64,000 nucleotides of DNA from CAWHXG01 sp963833235 (GCA_963833235.1 CAWHXG010000001.1:682001-746000); one strand, 5' to 3'. Numbered from the stretch's first letter, positions 17,306 to 26,164 are shown. Notes: generated from the sequence alone by a model not told the origin. Translations and numbers: made by a program.

Positions 17306-19443
17306 GACCGGACCCTCGCCGGTTCGGCGCGTTCGAAGGCGTCCATCCCCGCCAGCACGCCGTCGGCATAGGGCTGCTTGGCCCAATAAACCTGCGGCGC
17401 GGTCAGATCGCGGGTCAATTCCCCGGTATGGTTGGCCACCACGATGGCGCGCGGGCAGGCCCCCAGAAGACAGATGTCGTTGCCGCTGTCGCCGGCGACG
17501 ACGCAGGCCGAAAGCGGAAGGCCAAGCCGTTCGGCCACATGCTCCAGCGCGGCGCCCTTGCCGGCCCGTGCCGGCAGGATGTCAAGCAGCCGGTGATGCG
17601 AGTAGACCACGCGCGCCGGCACGCCGGCGGCGGCCAGCGCGTCGCCAGCAGCTTTGGCCATATCGTCTCCCTCGCCCAGATAACTGCGCTTGAAGCGGCG
17701 CTGTTCCAGACCGCGCTGCGGAACGAGGCGCCCACTCGATTGCCCCGCCACCTCGCGCATGACGGCCTCCACGGCGTCGGCATCCCAATCGGTGGCGATC
17801 TTGTCGGCATAGGCCTCGTCGGCATCGAGCCAGCCGGCCCCGTTCCGCCAGTATATCTCGCTACCGACGGAGGTGATGAAGATCTCCGGATCCGGCAAGG
17901 ACCAGCGGGCCAGCACGTGCCGCGCCTCTGGAAGCGAACGCCCCGTCGCCACGGCGAATCCCCAGCCCGGGCTTCTGTGGCGCCATTCCGAGAAGCGCGC
18001 GGCTGCCGCCACATCGCCCGTCAGCGTTCCGTCGATGTCGCTTGTGAGCAGGTTGTCGAAGCGGCTTTCCTTCGCCGTGCCGGGCTGGCCAACGCACCCT
18101 ACAGTCTGGGCAACTCGCAAGCCCTGCCTTTGCATCTGCCGCAAGCGGATTGCATCGCGGCTGATGCGCATGGCGACCTCGGCCCAGTGATGCCAGCCGC
18201 CTGAACGGGCCACCGCCCGAACGCCCGCCTGTGACAAGCGCCGCCAGGTCAGTTCGTTGCCGATCAGGTCTTGGATCGCCCGGCCCATCGCGGCGATGTT
18301 CGTGGGGTCGATGAGAACGCCATGCCCGTAGTCGCCCACGATATCCACCGCGCCGCCATTGCGGGTGGCGATCACGGGAAGCCCGGCCGCCGCTGCCTCG
18401 ATCGTGGTCAGGCCGAACGGCTCGACAAGTGCGGGGTTGACGAAGACGCCGCGCAGGGCTGCAGCATGGGCATAGAGGGCCGAGACGCCCGCCTCGTCGT
18501 GCTGCTTCGGCACGGCCACAGATCCCCAAAGGTTGTGGCGGTCGATCCCGGCGAGTAGGGCCCCGATCACCTCGCGCTGCTCGACCCCGCCGCTCTCGGG
18601 GCCGGTGCGAAGACCTGCGAGGATCGCGAGGTTCGCACGATCCGAAAGGCCGGGCGTGGTGGCGTAGGCCTCCAGCAGCGCCGGCAGGTTCTTCTTACGG
18701 ACAGGCCGGGCGATGGCGAGGATCAGCGGCCGCGCGGGATAACGCAGAAACGGGCCCAGAAGAGCTTCCGGCGCCGCGGCGCCCGGGCACTTTTCCGTCG
18801 GCTCGACGCCCGGTGGCACCCGGTGGACCCGCGTGAGGGCGGCGCCCGGATAGGCCGGGATCTGCCGCTCCGCCTCGTCGCGCGACGAGGCGATGATGGC
18901 ATCTGCCTCGCGCAGGGCCCGGGCTTCCCGCCGCAGCCGGGCTGCGAGGGCAGGTCGCGGCGGGCCATCGGGCGCGCCCTCTACCGCCATCCCGTCACGC
19001 GCAAGGGAGTGGGAATGATAGATGACCGGCATCCCCACCACATCGCGCAGAGCAAACGCGGCCTCGGCAGCGTCGGCGAAATGAGCATGCACCACGTCCG
19101 GCGGCGGCCCCTTGATAGCGACCATGTCCAGAAGCGCCGCAATGAAGGGCTCAAGCTCGGCAGTGAGCGCCGCCTTCTCCAGGTATCCGGGATTGCGAGT
19201 GCTCAGCCGCACGATCCGCGCCCGCGGGCCAAGCGGCTCGTATCGCTGGGCGTGGATCAGCCCGAGCTCCCGATCCATGAAACGTCGCGTGACCACCGTC
19301 ACCGACCGGACGTCGGGCCGTCGAGCTTGCGCCAGGGCGGCGCCGAGAACGTAGCGCACATGCCCCCCGGTATCTTCAGTGATCCCATACTGCACCGGCG
19401 GAGCCTTGAGACACCCCCCAAGGGCCAGGTGCATGATGTGCAT
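17302..19443 (-). CDS. Sucrose-phosphate-synthase-like glycosyltransferase fused to HAD phosphatase
   Basis: 713 residues with two enzyme domains. Residues 1 to about 430 form a GT4 transferase with the donor-loop motif EDTGGHVRY (DTGGH at 24-28) and the C-terminal EPFGLTTIEAAAAGLP. Residues about 465-713 form a HAD-IIB phosphatase beginning LLTSDIDGTLTGD, with D469 and D471 as nucleophile and acid, and ending GDSGNDICLL. This order is that of bacterial sucrose-phosphate synthases, which make sucrose-6-phosphate and dephosphorylate it. ATG 19443 is preferred over 19449 because AGGAG is seven bases upstream of it instead of one. Relatives that make other sugar phosphates exist, so the product is inferred. 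Confidence 0.78.
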   Translation of the reverse strand: MHIMHLALGGCLKAPPVQYGITEDTGGHVRYVLGAALAQARRPDVRSVTVVTRRFMDRELGLIHAQRYEPLGPRARIVRLSTRNPGYLEKAALTAELEPFIAALLDMVAIKGPPPDVVHAHFADAAEAAFALRDVVGMPVIYHSHSLARDGMAVEGAPDGPPRPALAARLRREARALREADAIIASSRDEAERQIPAYPGAALTRVHRVPPGVEPTEKCPGAAAPEALLGPFLRYPARPLILAIARPVRKKNLPALLEAYATTPGLSDRANLAILAGLRTGPESGGVEQREVIGALLAGIDRHNLWGSVAVPKQHDEAGVSALYAHAAALRGVFVNPALVEPFGLTTIEAAAAGLPVIATRNGGAVDIVGDYGHGVLIDPTNIAAMGRAIQDLIGNELTWRRLSQAGVRAVARSGGWHHWAEVAMRISRDAIRLRQMQRQGLRVAQTVGCVGQPGTAKESRFDNLLTSDIDGTLTGDVAAAARFSEWRHRSPGWGFAVATGRSLPEARHVLARWSLPDPEIFITSVGSEIYWRNGAGWLDADEAYADKIATDWDADAVEAVMREVAGQSSGRLVPQRGLEQRRFKRSYLGEGDDMAKAAGDALAAAGVPARVVYSHHRLLDILPARAGKGAALEHVAERLGLPLSACVVAGDSGNDICLLGACPRAIVVANHTGELTRDLTAPQVYWAKQPYADGVLAGMDAFERAEPARVRS

Positions 19444-19516
19444 GGACATTCTCCTACAAGGCATGGGAACCAAAGGCGGGCAGCCGTTGGCTTGAAAGGG
19501 CTAAGGGCATAGGGCC

Positions 19517-19549
19517 GGGGGGGGCATCAGGTTCCCGAAGGGGGGGGGG
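19517..19549. repeat. Two intergenic G tracts (G8 and G10)
   Basis: Within the 227-base gap between the divergent sucrose-phosphate-synthase-like and sulfotransferase genes, G8 runs at 19517-19524 and G10 at 19540-19549. Both are outside coding sequence. Tracts of this length are prone to slippage during replication and could vary promoter spacing. Confidence 0.65.
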
Positions 19550-19563
19550 AAATGCGAGTTTTC

Positions 19564-19577
19564 CTAAACTGGTTTAG
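19564..19577. promoter_or_regulatory. Candidate LacI/GalR-family operator
   Basis: A perfect dyad CTAAAC-TG-GTTTAG. The core AAAC(T)GGTTT resembles the symmetric AAACCGGTTT-type sites bound by LacI-family sugar regulators in alphaproteobacteria. It lies between two divergent gene sets of a carbohydrate locus, where such an operator would control one or both. No LacI-family gene is visible in the window, so the regulator would act from elsewhere. The dyad is seen; the binding protein is inference. Confidence 0.4.
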
Positions 19578-19670
19578 AAGCTTTGCTCGTAGATGCATGG
19601 TCAGCCAGCAAACCGAACCGTTCCCTTCACTTGCCGACCGGCGCCGAGCCGAAGCGACGGGTCGGTGGGA

Positions 19671-20447
19671 ATGAAGGCGCGCTATCTGTTCGTAGGCGGG
19701 TTGCATCGCTCCGGCACGAGCCTCGCGGCGGAGGAACTCGCCCGTCATCCGAAAATCGCGGCTATCGAGGGCGCACCAGTGCCCGAGAACGAGGGCGTGT
19801 ACCTGCAGGGCGCCATTCCCCATACCGCGGGAATGGGGCGGCCGGGGCGGTTCGCCGAGGATCCCGCGATGCATCTGATCGAGGGCGGCTCCTTCGACAC
19901 CCTGGCGGTCCGCGAGCGGCTGGCGGCGGACTGGGCGCCGTGGTTTCCCCCCGATGCCCCTTGGAGGCTGGAGAAATCACCGGTGAACCTGCTGCGGGCG
20001 CGGCTTTACCAACAATTGTTCCCGACGACGCAATTCGTGTTCGTCGTGCGGCATCCGCTTGCCGTGGGAAGGGCAACCGCCAAATGGTCCGACCGGAGCG
20101 AGGCGGCGCTGATCGCCCATTGGGTGCGGGCTCATGCGTTGCTGATCGGCGATCTCCCTCATCTGCATTGCTGGGCCGTCCTGCGCTACGAAGACCTGTG
20201 CGCGGATCCGGCCGCGGAGCTGTCGCGCATCTGGCGATGGATGGAGCTTGGTCCTCCGGTTCCGGCGCCATCGCGGGGGGCGTTCCCGAACAGCAACGCG
20301 GCGTATCTTGCTGCAGGCCCCGCGCCCGAGACATCCGGGGTCGATCCTGTCTGGAGCCGCTTCGGCTATGCTCTCGACCGCCCCGATCCCGTGGTGCAAA
20401 GCGCTTTCGTCCAGTCGCACTACTATCGCTCGCTCAGCGCCCCTTGA
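19671..20447 (+). CDS. Sulfotransferase family protein
   Basis: 258-residue PAPS-dependent sulfotransferase. The 5'-phosphosulfate-binding loop is HRSGTS at residues 12-17 within FVGGLHRSGTSL. The 3'-phosphate-binding element is FVFVVRHPLAVGRAT with R127. LEKSPVNLLR is typical of carbohydrate sulfotransferases. It would transfer sulfate from PAPS to a hydroxyl or amine of a sugar or lipid. GGTGGGA precedes ATG 19671. The 3' end overlaps the convergent GT4 gene by 25 bases. Surrounding glycosyltransferases suggest a sulfated glycan or glycolipid, but the acceptor is unknown. Confidence 0.82.
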   Translation: MKARYLFVGGLHRSGTSLAAEELARHPKIAAIEGAPVPENEGVYLQGAIPHTAGMGRPGRFAEDPAMHLIEGGSFDTLAVRERLAADWAPWFPPDAPWRLEKSPVNLLRARLYQQLFPTTQFVFVVRHPLAVGRATAKWSDRSEAALIAHWVRAHALLIGDLPHLHCWAVLRYEDLCADPAAELSRIWRWMELGPPVPAPSRGAFPNSNAAYLAAGPAPETSGVDPVWSRFGYALDRPDPVVQSAFVQSHYYRSLSAP

Positions 20448-21574
20448 TCGGGGGCGAGCCGCAACTGGGTCGGCGTATAGTGCGCCTCCTGCGCCGGTGC
20501 GTTGCGCGCGGCGATGGCGGCCCGATAAGCCGCCTCGTATCCATCGAGCATTGCCTCGGCCGAGAACATGGCCGTCACCCGTGCGCGGGATACCGCGCGC
20601 GGCAGCTTCCGCGCCGCCAGCATCGCCGCGGCCAGGCCATCGACATCGCCAGGCGTCGCGAACCGACCGCAAGGGCCGATGACCTCCCGCACGGCGCCGC
20701 TGTCGAACGCCGCCACCGGCAGACCGCAGGCCATCGCCTCGATCGCCGCCAGGCCGAACGGCTCGTCCCAGACCGGGGTAAACGCCATGGCCGCCGCTTC
20801 GCCGTAGGCCTTCGCCAGCCCCGCTCCCGAAAGGTGCCCGCCATAGCGGATCTCCCCGCCAAGATGCGGCGCGACCTCGGCGCGGAAATACGCAGGGTCC
20901 TCGATCGCTCCGTAGATCGTCAGCGGCAGACCGGCCCGGCGCGCCGCCTGCGCCGCCAGCCCCGGTGCCTTCGTGGGGGCGATCCGGCCGGCCCAGACGA
21001 TCCCCGCGCCCGGCCCGGGGGCGAACGGCCAATCGTCCGGATCGATCCCGTTCGCCACCACCCGCGCGGTCTCGGGCGGCGCCGCCCACCACCGGCCGCG
21101 CTGCACCGCGGACGTAACCGTGATCACATGCCAGGGGCAGTCGCTGTCATGCACCGCCCGTTGCAGGGTGGCGAAAGGCGGCACATGTAGCGAGGTGACC
21201 ATCGGCTGCCTCAATGCCCGCGCGGCGCGTGGCGGGAAGCGGTGCAGGCTATTGTTGTGAATCACGTCGAACCCGCCCCGCGCCACCATGTCGACGGCCC
21301 GCAGATGGATCGTATCGAGATGGGCGTTCAACGCTTCGGTGCCATGGCAGCGGTGCCAGTCGAACTGCGTCTCGTAGTGCTGCGGAACGATCGGCATCAG
21401 CGGCAGGGACGGGTCGCTGTCGCCCGAGGCGAGCAGATGTACCTTGTGCCCACGGGCCATCAACCCACGGGTCAGGTGCCAGGCATGCGCCTCCATACCG
21501 CCCCGGAACGGCGGGGCTACCGGATGCCGGACATGGGCGATCACGGCGATCCGCAGGCACCCAGATACCGCCAT
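20423..21574 (-). CDS. Family 4 glycosyltransferase
   Basis: 383-residue GT-B transferase. The N-terminal Gly loop PFRGGMEAHAWHLTRGL is the typical acceptor-side motif of GT4. IVWAGRIAPTKAPGLAAQAA opens the donor domain, and DEPFGLAAIEAMACGLP contains the retaining EX7E motif. No signal peptide or membrane segment. It is transcribed leftward and its 3' end overlaps the sulfotransferase gene tail-to-tail. The next leftward gene upstream is a Crp-type regulator with a 31-base gap, so the two could share a transcript. Substrate not predictable. Confidence 0.87.
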   Translation of the reverse strand: MAVSGCLRIAVIAHVRHPVAPPFRGGMEAHAWHLTRGLMARGHKVHLLASGDSDPSLPLMPIVPQHYETQFDWHRCHGTEALNAHLDTIHLRAVDMVARGGFDVIHNNSLHRFPPRAARALRQPMVTSLHVPPFATLQRAVHDSDCPWHVITVTSAVQRGRWWAAPPETARVVANGIDPDDWPFAPGPGAGIVWAGRIAPTKAPGLAAQAARRAGLPLTIYGAIEDPAYFRAEVAPHLGGEIRYGGHLSGAGLAKAYGEAAAMAFTPVWDEPFGLAAIEAMACGLPVAAFDSGAVREVIGPCGRFATPGDVDGLAAAMLAARKLPRAVSRARVTAMFSAEAMLDGYEAAYRAAIAARNAPAQEAHYTPTQLRLAPDQGALSER

Positions 21575-21605
21575 CAGCCGCCGCGCCGACCGTGTTGCCG
21601 GCCCG

Positions 21606-22343
21606 TCAGGCCGGAACTTCGGGGAACCAGCTTTGGTCGATCTCTTCGTAGCAGGATCGAAAGCCCACCTCTGCCTCCATACCCGGCCGGTCCAGCAGAC
21701 GAACGTAGGGCCTGTCGACCGAAAGCCGCCCCTCCCCCACCAGTTTGCGCAGGAGCTTGTTTACATAGACGGATGTCAGCCCCAACGCCTCGCCAAGCTC
21801 GCTCTGGTTGAACGGCAGATACACGCGCGCGCCGTTGGCCGCTGCCCCGGGGGTCAACCGATCCTGCAGCCGCAACAGGAAGTCGATCAGCCGCTCCTCG
21901 GCCGTCAGCCGCGTAAGGGCGAAGGCGCTGTCGCGCATCGAGATCTGGTCGAGGCTGCTCAGCGCGGTGAGAAGGGCCGAAAGCCGCGGCGCCGCAGCGT
22001 ACATCTGCGCCAGGCGGTCGCGGGGAAACGGGCAGATCGCCCCGTCGGTTTGCATCTCGATCGCATGGGGCGCCATGGTGCTGCCCAATTCGGCCAGGCC
22101 GATCACGTCGCCCGGCAGATAGATGCGCAGGATCTGCGCACGCCCACGTTCCACCCGGCTGCGCACGACAGCCCATCCGAACTTGAGCACCATGATATCG
22201 GGCGTTCGTTGCCCCTGCCGGACAATCGTGGTGCGGGCCCGCATCGGGCGTTCGTCCCGCTCCATCTTGGCTACGAAGTCCGATTCGTCCTCCGAAAGGG
22301 CCATGTAGCGCTCGAGCCGCGACACCAGACAGCTTTCGCTCAT
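21606..22343 (-). CDS. Crp/Fnr family transcriptional regulator
   Basis: 245 residues. A cyclic-nucleotide-binding beta-barrel fold spans roughly residues 20-140 (IVRQGQRTPDIMVLKFGWAV, IYLPGDVIGL). The helix-turn-helix is YLPFNQSELGEALGLTSVYVNKLLRKL near residues 175-205 (positions approximate). Only scattered cysteines are present and no FNR-like CxxC cluster is visible, so an oxygen-labile iron-sulfur cluster is unlikely. The effector is unknown. A run of seven G lies just upstream of the ATG on the coding strand and probably serves as ribosome-binding site. The gene is upstream of the GT4 gene and may regulate the carbohydrate locus. Confidence 0.86.
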   Translation of the reverse strand: MSESCLVSRLERYMALSEDESDFVAKMERDERPMRARTTIVRQGQRTPDIMVLKFGWAVVRSRVERGRAQILRIYLPGDVIGLAELGSTMAPHAIEMQTDGAICPFPRDRLAQMYAAAPRLSALLTALSSLDQISMRDSAFALTRLTAEERLIDFLLRLQDRLTPGAAANGARVYLPFNQSELGEALGLTSVYVNKLLRKLVGEGRLSVDRPYVRLLDRPGMEAEVGFRSCYEEIDQSWFPEVPA

Positions 22344-22346
22344 GAT

Positions 22347-22353
22347 CCCCCCC
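22347..22353. repeat. C7/G7 tract at the Crp-type gene start
   Basis: Seven C on the + strand, G7 in the direction of the regulator starting at 22343, separated from ATG by three bases. It is one of several similar tracts near leftward gene starts. Confidence 0.5.
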
Positions 22354-22424
22354 GACGATCAATGGGTTGGCGTTCGGAACGCAAGGGTTCGGGCGATGTT
22401 CCCCTGACCTGGTCGAGTGTACGA

Positions 22425-23414
22425 TTATAGACACAAGGCCGCGCGCTGGCGGCGCAGCCTGTTCGTGACCTGCACGAGTTCGGCGCTGATGCCCGGTTCC
22501 GACAGGGCGTGCCCGGCATTGGGGATCAGCTTCAGTTCGCCCCTCTGCCACCGTTCGGTCAGGCGCCAGGCGGCCAGAGGCGGGCAGATCATGTCGTAGC
22601 GGCCCTGAACCACCGTACCGGGTATGTCGGCGAGGCGGCGCACGTTGTCGAGGATCGCGCTGTCGCTGTCGAGGAATCCGTCGTTCATGAAATAGTGGTT
22701 TTCCAGCCGGGCGAAGGCGCGCGCATAATCCGCGGGGCTCTCCCCGCGCGCGCCATTGTTGTCGATGGAAGCAAGCGCATTCTCCCAGGCCGCCCAGGCG
22801 CGGGCGAACCGGGTTTCCATCACCATGTCGCCCGAGAAGAGGCGGCGATGATAGGCGGCGATCAGGTCGTGCCGCTCGTCGCGCGGGATCAGCGTCTGGA
22901 ACTTGTCCCAGATGTCGGGCCAGAACTGCCCCGCGCCGCCGCCATAGAACCAGTCCAGCTCGGCCCGGGTCATCAGGAAGATGCCGCGCAGGACCATGTA
23001 AGCGCAGCGGTCCGGATGGGCCTGCGCATAGATGAGCGAAAGCGTCGCCCCCCAGGATCCGCCGAACACGATCCAGCGGTCAACGCCGAGGGCGCGGCGG
23101 ATCCGCTCGATATCGGCTACCAGATGCCACGTGGTGTTCTCCACCACGCTGGCATGGGGCCGCGACCGCCCGCATCCGCGCTGGTCGAAGAGCACGATCC
23201 TGTAGGCCTCGGGGTCGAAATAGCGCCGCATCGACGGGCTGCAGCCGCCGCCGGGGCCGCCATGCAGCACGATCACGGGCATGCCTGCGGGGTTGCCGCA
23301 TTGCTCGACATAAAGCCGATGCCCGTGCCCCACATCCATCATCCGCTGGTCGAACGGGTCGACGGGCGGATAGAGGTATTGGGACGCTGTCTTGTTGCCC
23401 GCGAACTGCTCCAT
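22425..23414 (-). CDS. pip: Proline iminopeptidase
   Basis: 329-residue alpha/beta-hydrolase of peptidase family S33. The oxyanion region is VIVLHGGPGGGCSP, the nucleophile elbow is FGGSWGATLSL with S120, and the acid and histidine lie in QGRYDMICPP and PNAGHALSEPG. It removes N-terminal proline from peptides in the cytoplasm. ATG 23414 gives the family's usual N-terminus (YPPVDPFDQRMMDVGHGH); a longer in-frame start at 23462 is less likely. It is divergent from ubiG with 65 bases between starts, where both promoters must lie. Confidence 0.94.
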   Translation of the reverse strand: MEQFAGNKTASQYLYPPVDPFDQRMMDVGHGHRLYVEQCGNPAGMPVIVLHGGPGGGCSPSMRRYFDPEAYRIVLFDQRGCGRSRPHASVVENTTWHLVADIERIRRALGVDRWIVFGGSWGATLSLIYAQAHPDRCAYMVLRGIFLMTRAELDWFYGGGAGQFWPDIWDKFQTLIPRDERHDLIAAYHRRLFSGDMVMETRFARAWAAWENALASIDNNGARGESPADYARAFARLENHYFMNDGFLDSDSAILDNVRRLADIPGTVVQGRYDMICPPLAAWRLTERWQRGELKLIPNAGHALSEPGISAELVQVTNRLRRQRAALCL

Positions 23415-23479
23415 CCGCGGACTATATAAGGGCACAAATGAGCCTGCCAGACGAAGCGACAAAGAAAAGGACGTTACCG

Positions 23480-24259
23480 ATGACGGATGCCAAGGCTGGC
23501 CCAGCGGCCGCTCCGCCCTTCGCCGGGGGCAGCATCGACGCCGCAGAAGTGGCCAAGTTCGAGGCGATGGCGGCGGATTGGTGGAACCCGGACGGCAAGT
23601 TCCGGCCGCTGCATCTGATGAATCCCTGCCGCCTCGATTACATCACGCGGCAGATCGCGATGGAGTTCGACCGGGACCTGTCCGGCCCACAACCGTTCGA
23701 AGGCCTGCGTCTGCTTGATATCGGCTGCGGCGGCGGCCTGCTTTCGGAACCGATGGCCCGCCTTGGCGCCAGCGTGGTGGGCGCCGACGCGGCGGCCCGC
23801 AACATTCCCGTGGCCCAGGTCCACGCCAAGGCGATGGGCCTGCAGATCGATTACCGCAACACGACGGCTGAGGCGCTGGTGAACGCCGAAGAGCACTTCG
23901 ACGTGGTGCTGAACATGGAGGTGGTGGAGCACGTGGCGGATCCGCTCGCCTACCTGACCGCCTGCCGCAAGCTGCTGCGCCCCGGCGGATTGATGGTGGC
24001 CTCCACTTTGAACCGCACCGCCAAGAGCTTTGCGCTTACCATCGTCGGTGCCGAGTACGTCATGCGCTGGCTGCCTCGCGGAACCCATGACTGGCAAAAG
24101 TTCATCACGCCCGAGGAACTGTTCGGCTTGCTGGAGAAGGCCGGTCTGGACCCCGTGGATCGCAAGGGCATGGTCTTCGACCCGGTCCGCTGGCGCTGGT
24201 CGCTTTCGGTTGGCGACCTGTCCGTGAACTACGTCACCGCCAGCACCGCACCCGAGTGA
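23480..24259 (+). CDS. ubiG: Ubiquinone biosynthesis O-methyltransferase UbiG
   Basis: 259-residue SAM-dependent methyltransferase that performs both O-methylations of ubiquinone synthesis. Family markers include DAAEVAKFEAMAADWW, motif I LDIGCGGGLLSEPMA, NMEVVEHVADP and the late block RGTHDWQKFITPEEL. ATG 23480 has AAGGA eight bases upstream; an in-frame ATG at 23438, also with a plausible ribosome-binding site, would add 14 residues. The 3' end overlaps the convergent amidase gene by 31 bases. Confidence 0.95.
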   Translation: MTDAKAGPAAAPPFAGGSIDAAEVAKFEAMAADWWNPDGKFRPLHLMNPCRLDYITRQIAMEFDRDLSGPQPFEGLRLLDIGCGGGLLSEPMARLGASVVGADAAARNIPVAQVHAKAMGLQIDYRNTTAEALVNAEEHFDVVLNMEVVEHVADPLAYLTACRKLLRPGGLMVASTLNRTAKSFALTIVGAEYVMRWLPRGTHDWQKFITPEELFGLLEKAGLDPVDRKGMVFDPVRWRWSLSVGDLSVNYVTASTAPE

Positions 24260-25101
24260 TCCACTCCACCGGGGGCTGCGATGGGGCGCACATGCTGCAG
24301 CGAGGGCACCCGGCGACGCGCCTCCGCGACCTGCGCCAGATCGATATCGACGTAGCTGACCCCCGGTTCCGTTCCGGCATCGACCAGCACCTCGCCCCAG
24401 GGCGAAACGGCCAGGCTGTGGCCATGGGTCGTCCGCGGTCGCCCGGCGCTCGCCGCGTGGCTGCCGGTCTGCGCAGGGGCGAGCACGTAGCAGCCGGTTT
24501 CTATCGCGCGGGCCCGCAGAAGCGATTCCCAGTGCGCCGCGCCCGTCACGGGGGAAAACGCCGACGGAACGGTGATGATCTGCGCCCCCGCCTCTGCCAG
24601 CATCCGGTAGAGATGCGGAAAGCGCACGTCGTAGCAGATGGTCATGCCCAGCATGGCGGCATCTGTCCGCGCCACGACCGCCCTGTCGCCGGGGCGGTAG
24701 CCGGCTGATTCGCGGTAGCTCTCGGTGTCCGAAATCTGCACGTCGAACATGTGGATCTTGTCGTAGCGGGCGGCGATGTGGCCATCTGGCGCGATCAGGA
24801 AGGATCGGTTGGCGAAGCGCCCGTCCGCGTCTCCCGACTTCACGGCCAACGATCCGGCCAACACCCAGATCCCATGGCGCGCCGCCGCGTCCCGCAGGCC
24901 AGCAAGTACCGGGTCCTCGGCCTCGGGCTGGAGAACCGTCGCTTGATGCGCACGGTCGGCGGAAACGCAATTGCTCACTTCCGGGGTCAGCGCGAAGGTA
25001 GCACCTCCGGCCGCTGCCGCATCGATCATCTCGGTCAACATGGCAAGGTTCTCGGGCGGCCGGTCGCTGCTCGTCGTCTGCAGCAGGGCGGCGCGCAGCA
25101 T
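24229..25101 (-). CDS. Carbon-nitrogen hydrolase, Nit1/omega-amidase-like
   Basis: 290-residue nitrilase-superfamily amidase. The Glu-Lys-Cys triad is E41 (ALTPEVSN), K115 (RYDKIHMFDV) and C156 (MTICYDVRFP). The KIHMFDV and CYDVRFP contexts are typical of Nit1/Nit2-like enzymes that hydrolyse deaminated glutathione or omega-amides. The downstream-facing neighbour on the same strand is a glutaredoxin five bases upstream of its start, which supports a link to glutathione repair. In Rhodobacterales this gene commonly sits with ubiG, grxC and comF. No truncation. Confidence 0.88.
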   Translation of the reverse strand: MLRAALLQTTSSDRPPENLAMLTEMIDAAAAGGATFALTPEVSNCVSADRAHQATVLQPEAEDPVLAGLRDAAARHGIWVLAGSLAVKSGDADGRFANRSFLIAPDGHIAARYDKIHMFDVQISDTESYRESAGYRPGDRAVVARTDAAMLGMTICYDVRFPHLYRMLAEAGAQIITVPSAFSPVTGAAHWESLLRARAIETGCYVLAPAQTGSHAASAGRPRTTHGHSLAVSPWGEVLVDAGTEPGVSYVDIDLAQVAEARRRVPSLQHVRPIAAPGGVDHSGAVLAVT

Positions 25102-25106
25102 TGCCT

Positions 25107-25364
25107 TCAGCCGGCCAGCAGCGGGTCGAGCTTGCCGGCGCCGTCTAGCGCATGAAGCTCGTCGCTGCCCCCCACGTGGGTCTCGCCCACAAAGATCTGC
25201 GGCACCGTGCGCCGTCCGCCCGACCGCCGGGTCATCTCCGCCCGGCGGGCCGGCTGCTGCGACAAGTCGATCTCGGTGAAGCTCGCGCCCTTCGATTGCA
25301 GCAGGCGCTTGGCCGCATGACAGAAGCCGCAGAAGGGTGTGGTGTAGATCTCGATGGATGGCAT
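25107..25364 (-). CDS. grxC: Glutaredoxin 3
   Basis: 85-residue dithiol glutaredoxin. The active site is CGFC at C12-C15 (YTTPFCGFCHAAKRLL), differing from the common CPYC but seen in this lineage. The GSH-binding TVPQIF and GGSDELHALD motifs are intact. It reduces protein-glutathione mixed disulfides and may supply ribonucleotide reductase. ATG 25364 gives the normal length; an upstream in-frame ATG would add six residues. It lies between comF and the nitrilase-like amidase and is very close to both, indicating one operon. Confidence 0.94.
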   Translation of the reverse strand: MPSIEIYTTPFCGFCHAAKRLLQSKGASFTEIDLSQQPARRAEMTRRSGGRRTVPQIFVGETHVGGSDELHALDGAGKLDPLLAG

Positions 25365-25397
25365 GGCATGGGCTCCCGGCACAGTGCTCTTGCCAAG

Positions 25398-26126
25398 TTA
25401 GGCGTCCTTCGCCACCCGTGCCAGAGTCATCACGCGCACCGGCCCCAAGCCCGCCGCGAGGCAGGCCCGGGTCGCCGCGTCGAGCGTCGCGCCGGAGGTC
25501 ATCACGTCGTCGACGAGCAGCACGGGCCGACCGGCGAGCAGGGCCGCTCGCTTGCCGTTGGCCTCGATGGCTCCAGCGAGATTGGCGGCGCGGGCGGCGT
25601 GGCCCAGGCCATCCTGGCTGTGGGTGGCGGCGGGGCGGCGCAGCAGGTCGGGGTGGAACGGCAGGCCGAGGATCTTCGCCATCGCCCGCCCCAATACCGC
25701 GGATTGGTTGTAACGGCGGCGGAAGAGGCGGCGCCAGTGCAGCGGGATCGGGGCCACGATCAGGCCTTCGGTCATCAGCGGCCGCGCCCGCGCCGCCATC
25801 CATTCCCCGAGCGTCGGCACCATGTCGAGCCGGTCGCCATGCTTCAGCCCCAAGACGATCCGGCGGGCCCCACCGGCGTAAAGCATCACCGTGCGCCCCT
25901 GGACCCACGGGCGATCCGCCGCGCGGCAATCGTCGCAATGCACCGCCTGCCCGTCGGCCGTGCCGGGCAGTGGCACCCCGCAGAGGTCGCACACGAGGCC
26001 CAGCACGAACGGCGTTCCGCGCCAGCATTCGGCGCAGAGGCCGCCGCGACTTTCCACCAGCGCCCCGCAGGTCAGGCATTGCGGCGGGAACACGGCCCGC
26101 AGCGCGCTGTGCAACAAGATGGTCAT
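25398..26126 (-). CDS. comF: ComF family phosphoribosyltransferase-like protein
   Basis: 242 residues. The N-terminal zinc ribbon has four CxxC-type pairs (CLTCG, CAEC, CDLCG, CDDC). The type I PRTase loop is LLVDDVMTSGAT near residue 200, and RRRYNQSAVLGRA is the family signature. ComF supports DNA uptake and processing in competent bacteria, and homologues occur widely in non-competent species with less clear roles. First gene of the leftward comF-grxC-amidase set, divergent from the methyltransferase gene with 38 bases between starts. Confidence 0.9.
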   Translation of the reverse strand: MTILLHSALRAVFPPQCLTCGALVESRGGLCAECWRGTPFVLGLVCDLCGVPLPGTADGQAVHCDDCRAADRPWVQGRTVMLYAGGARRIVLGLKHGDRLDMVPTLGEWMAARARPLMTEGLIVAPIPLHWRRLFRRRYNQSAVLGRAMAKILGLPFHPDLLRRPAATHSQDGLGHAARAANLAGAIEANGKRAALLAGRPVLLVDDVMTSGATLDAATRACLAAGLGPVRVMTLARVAKDA

Positions 26127-26164
26127 TCGCTACGTTGCCCTTTCGCCCCCAGAACAGGCTGCCC

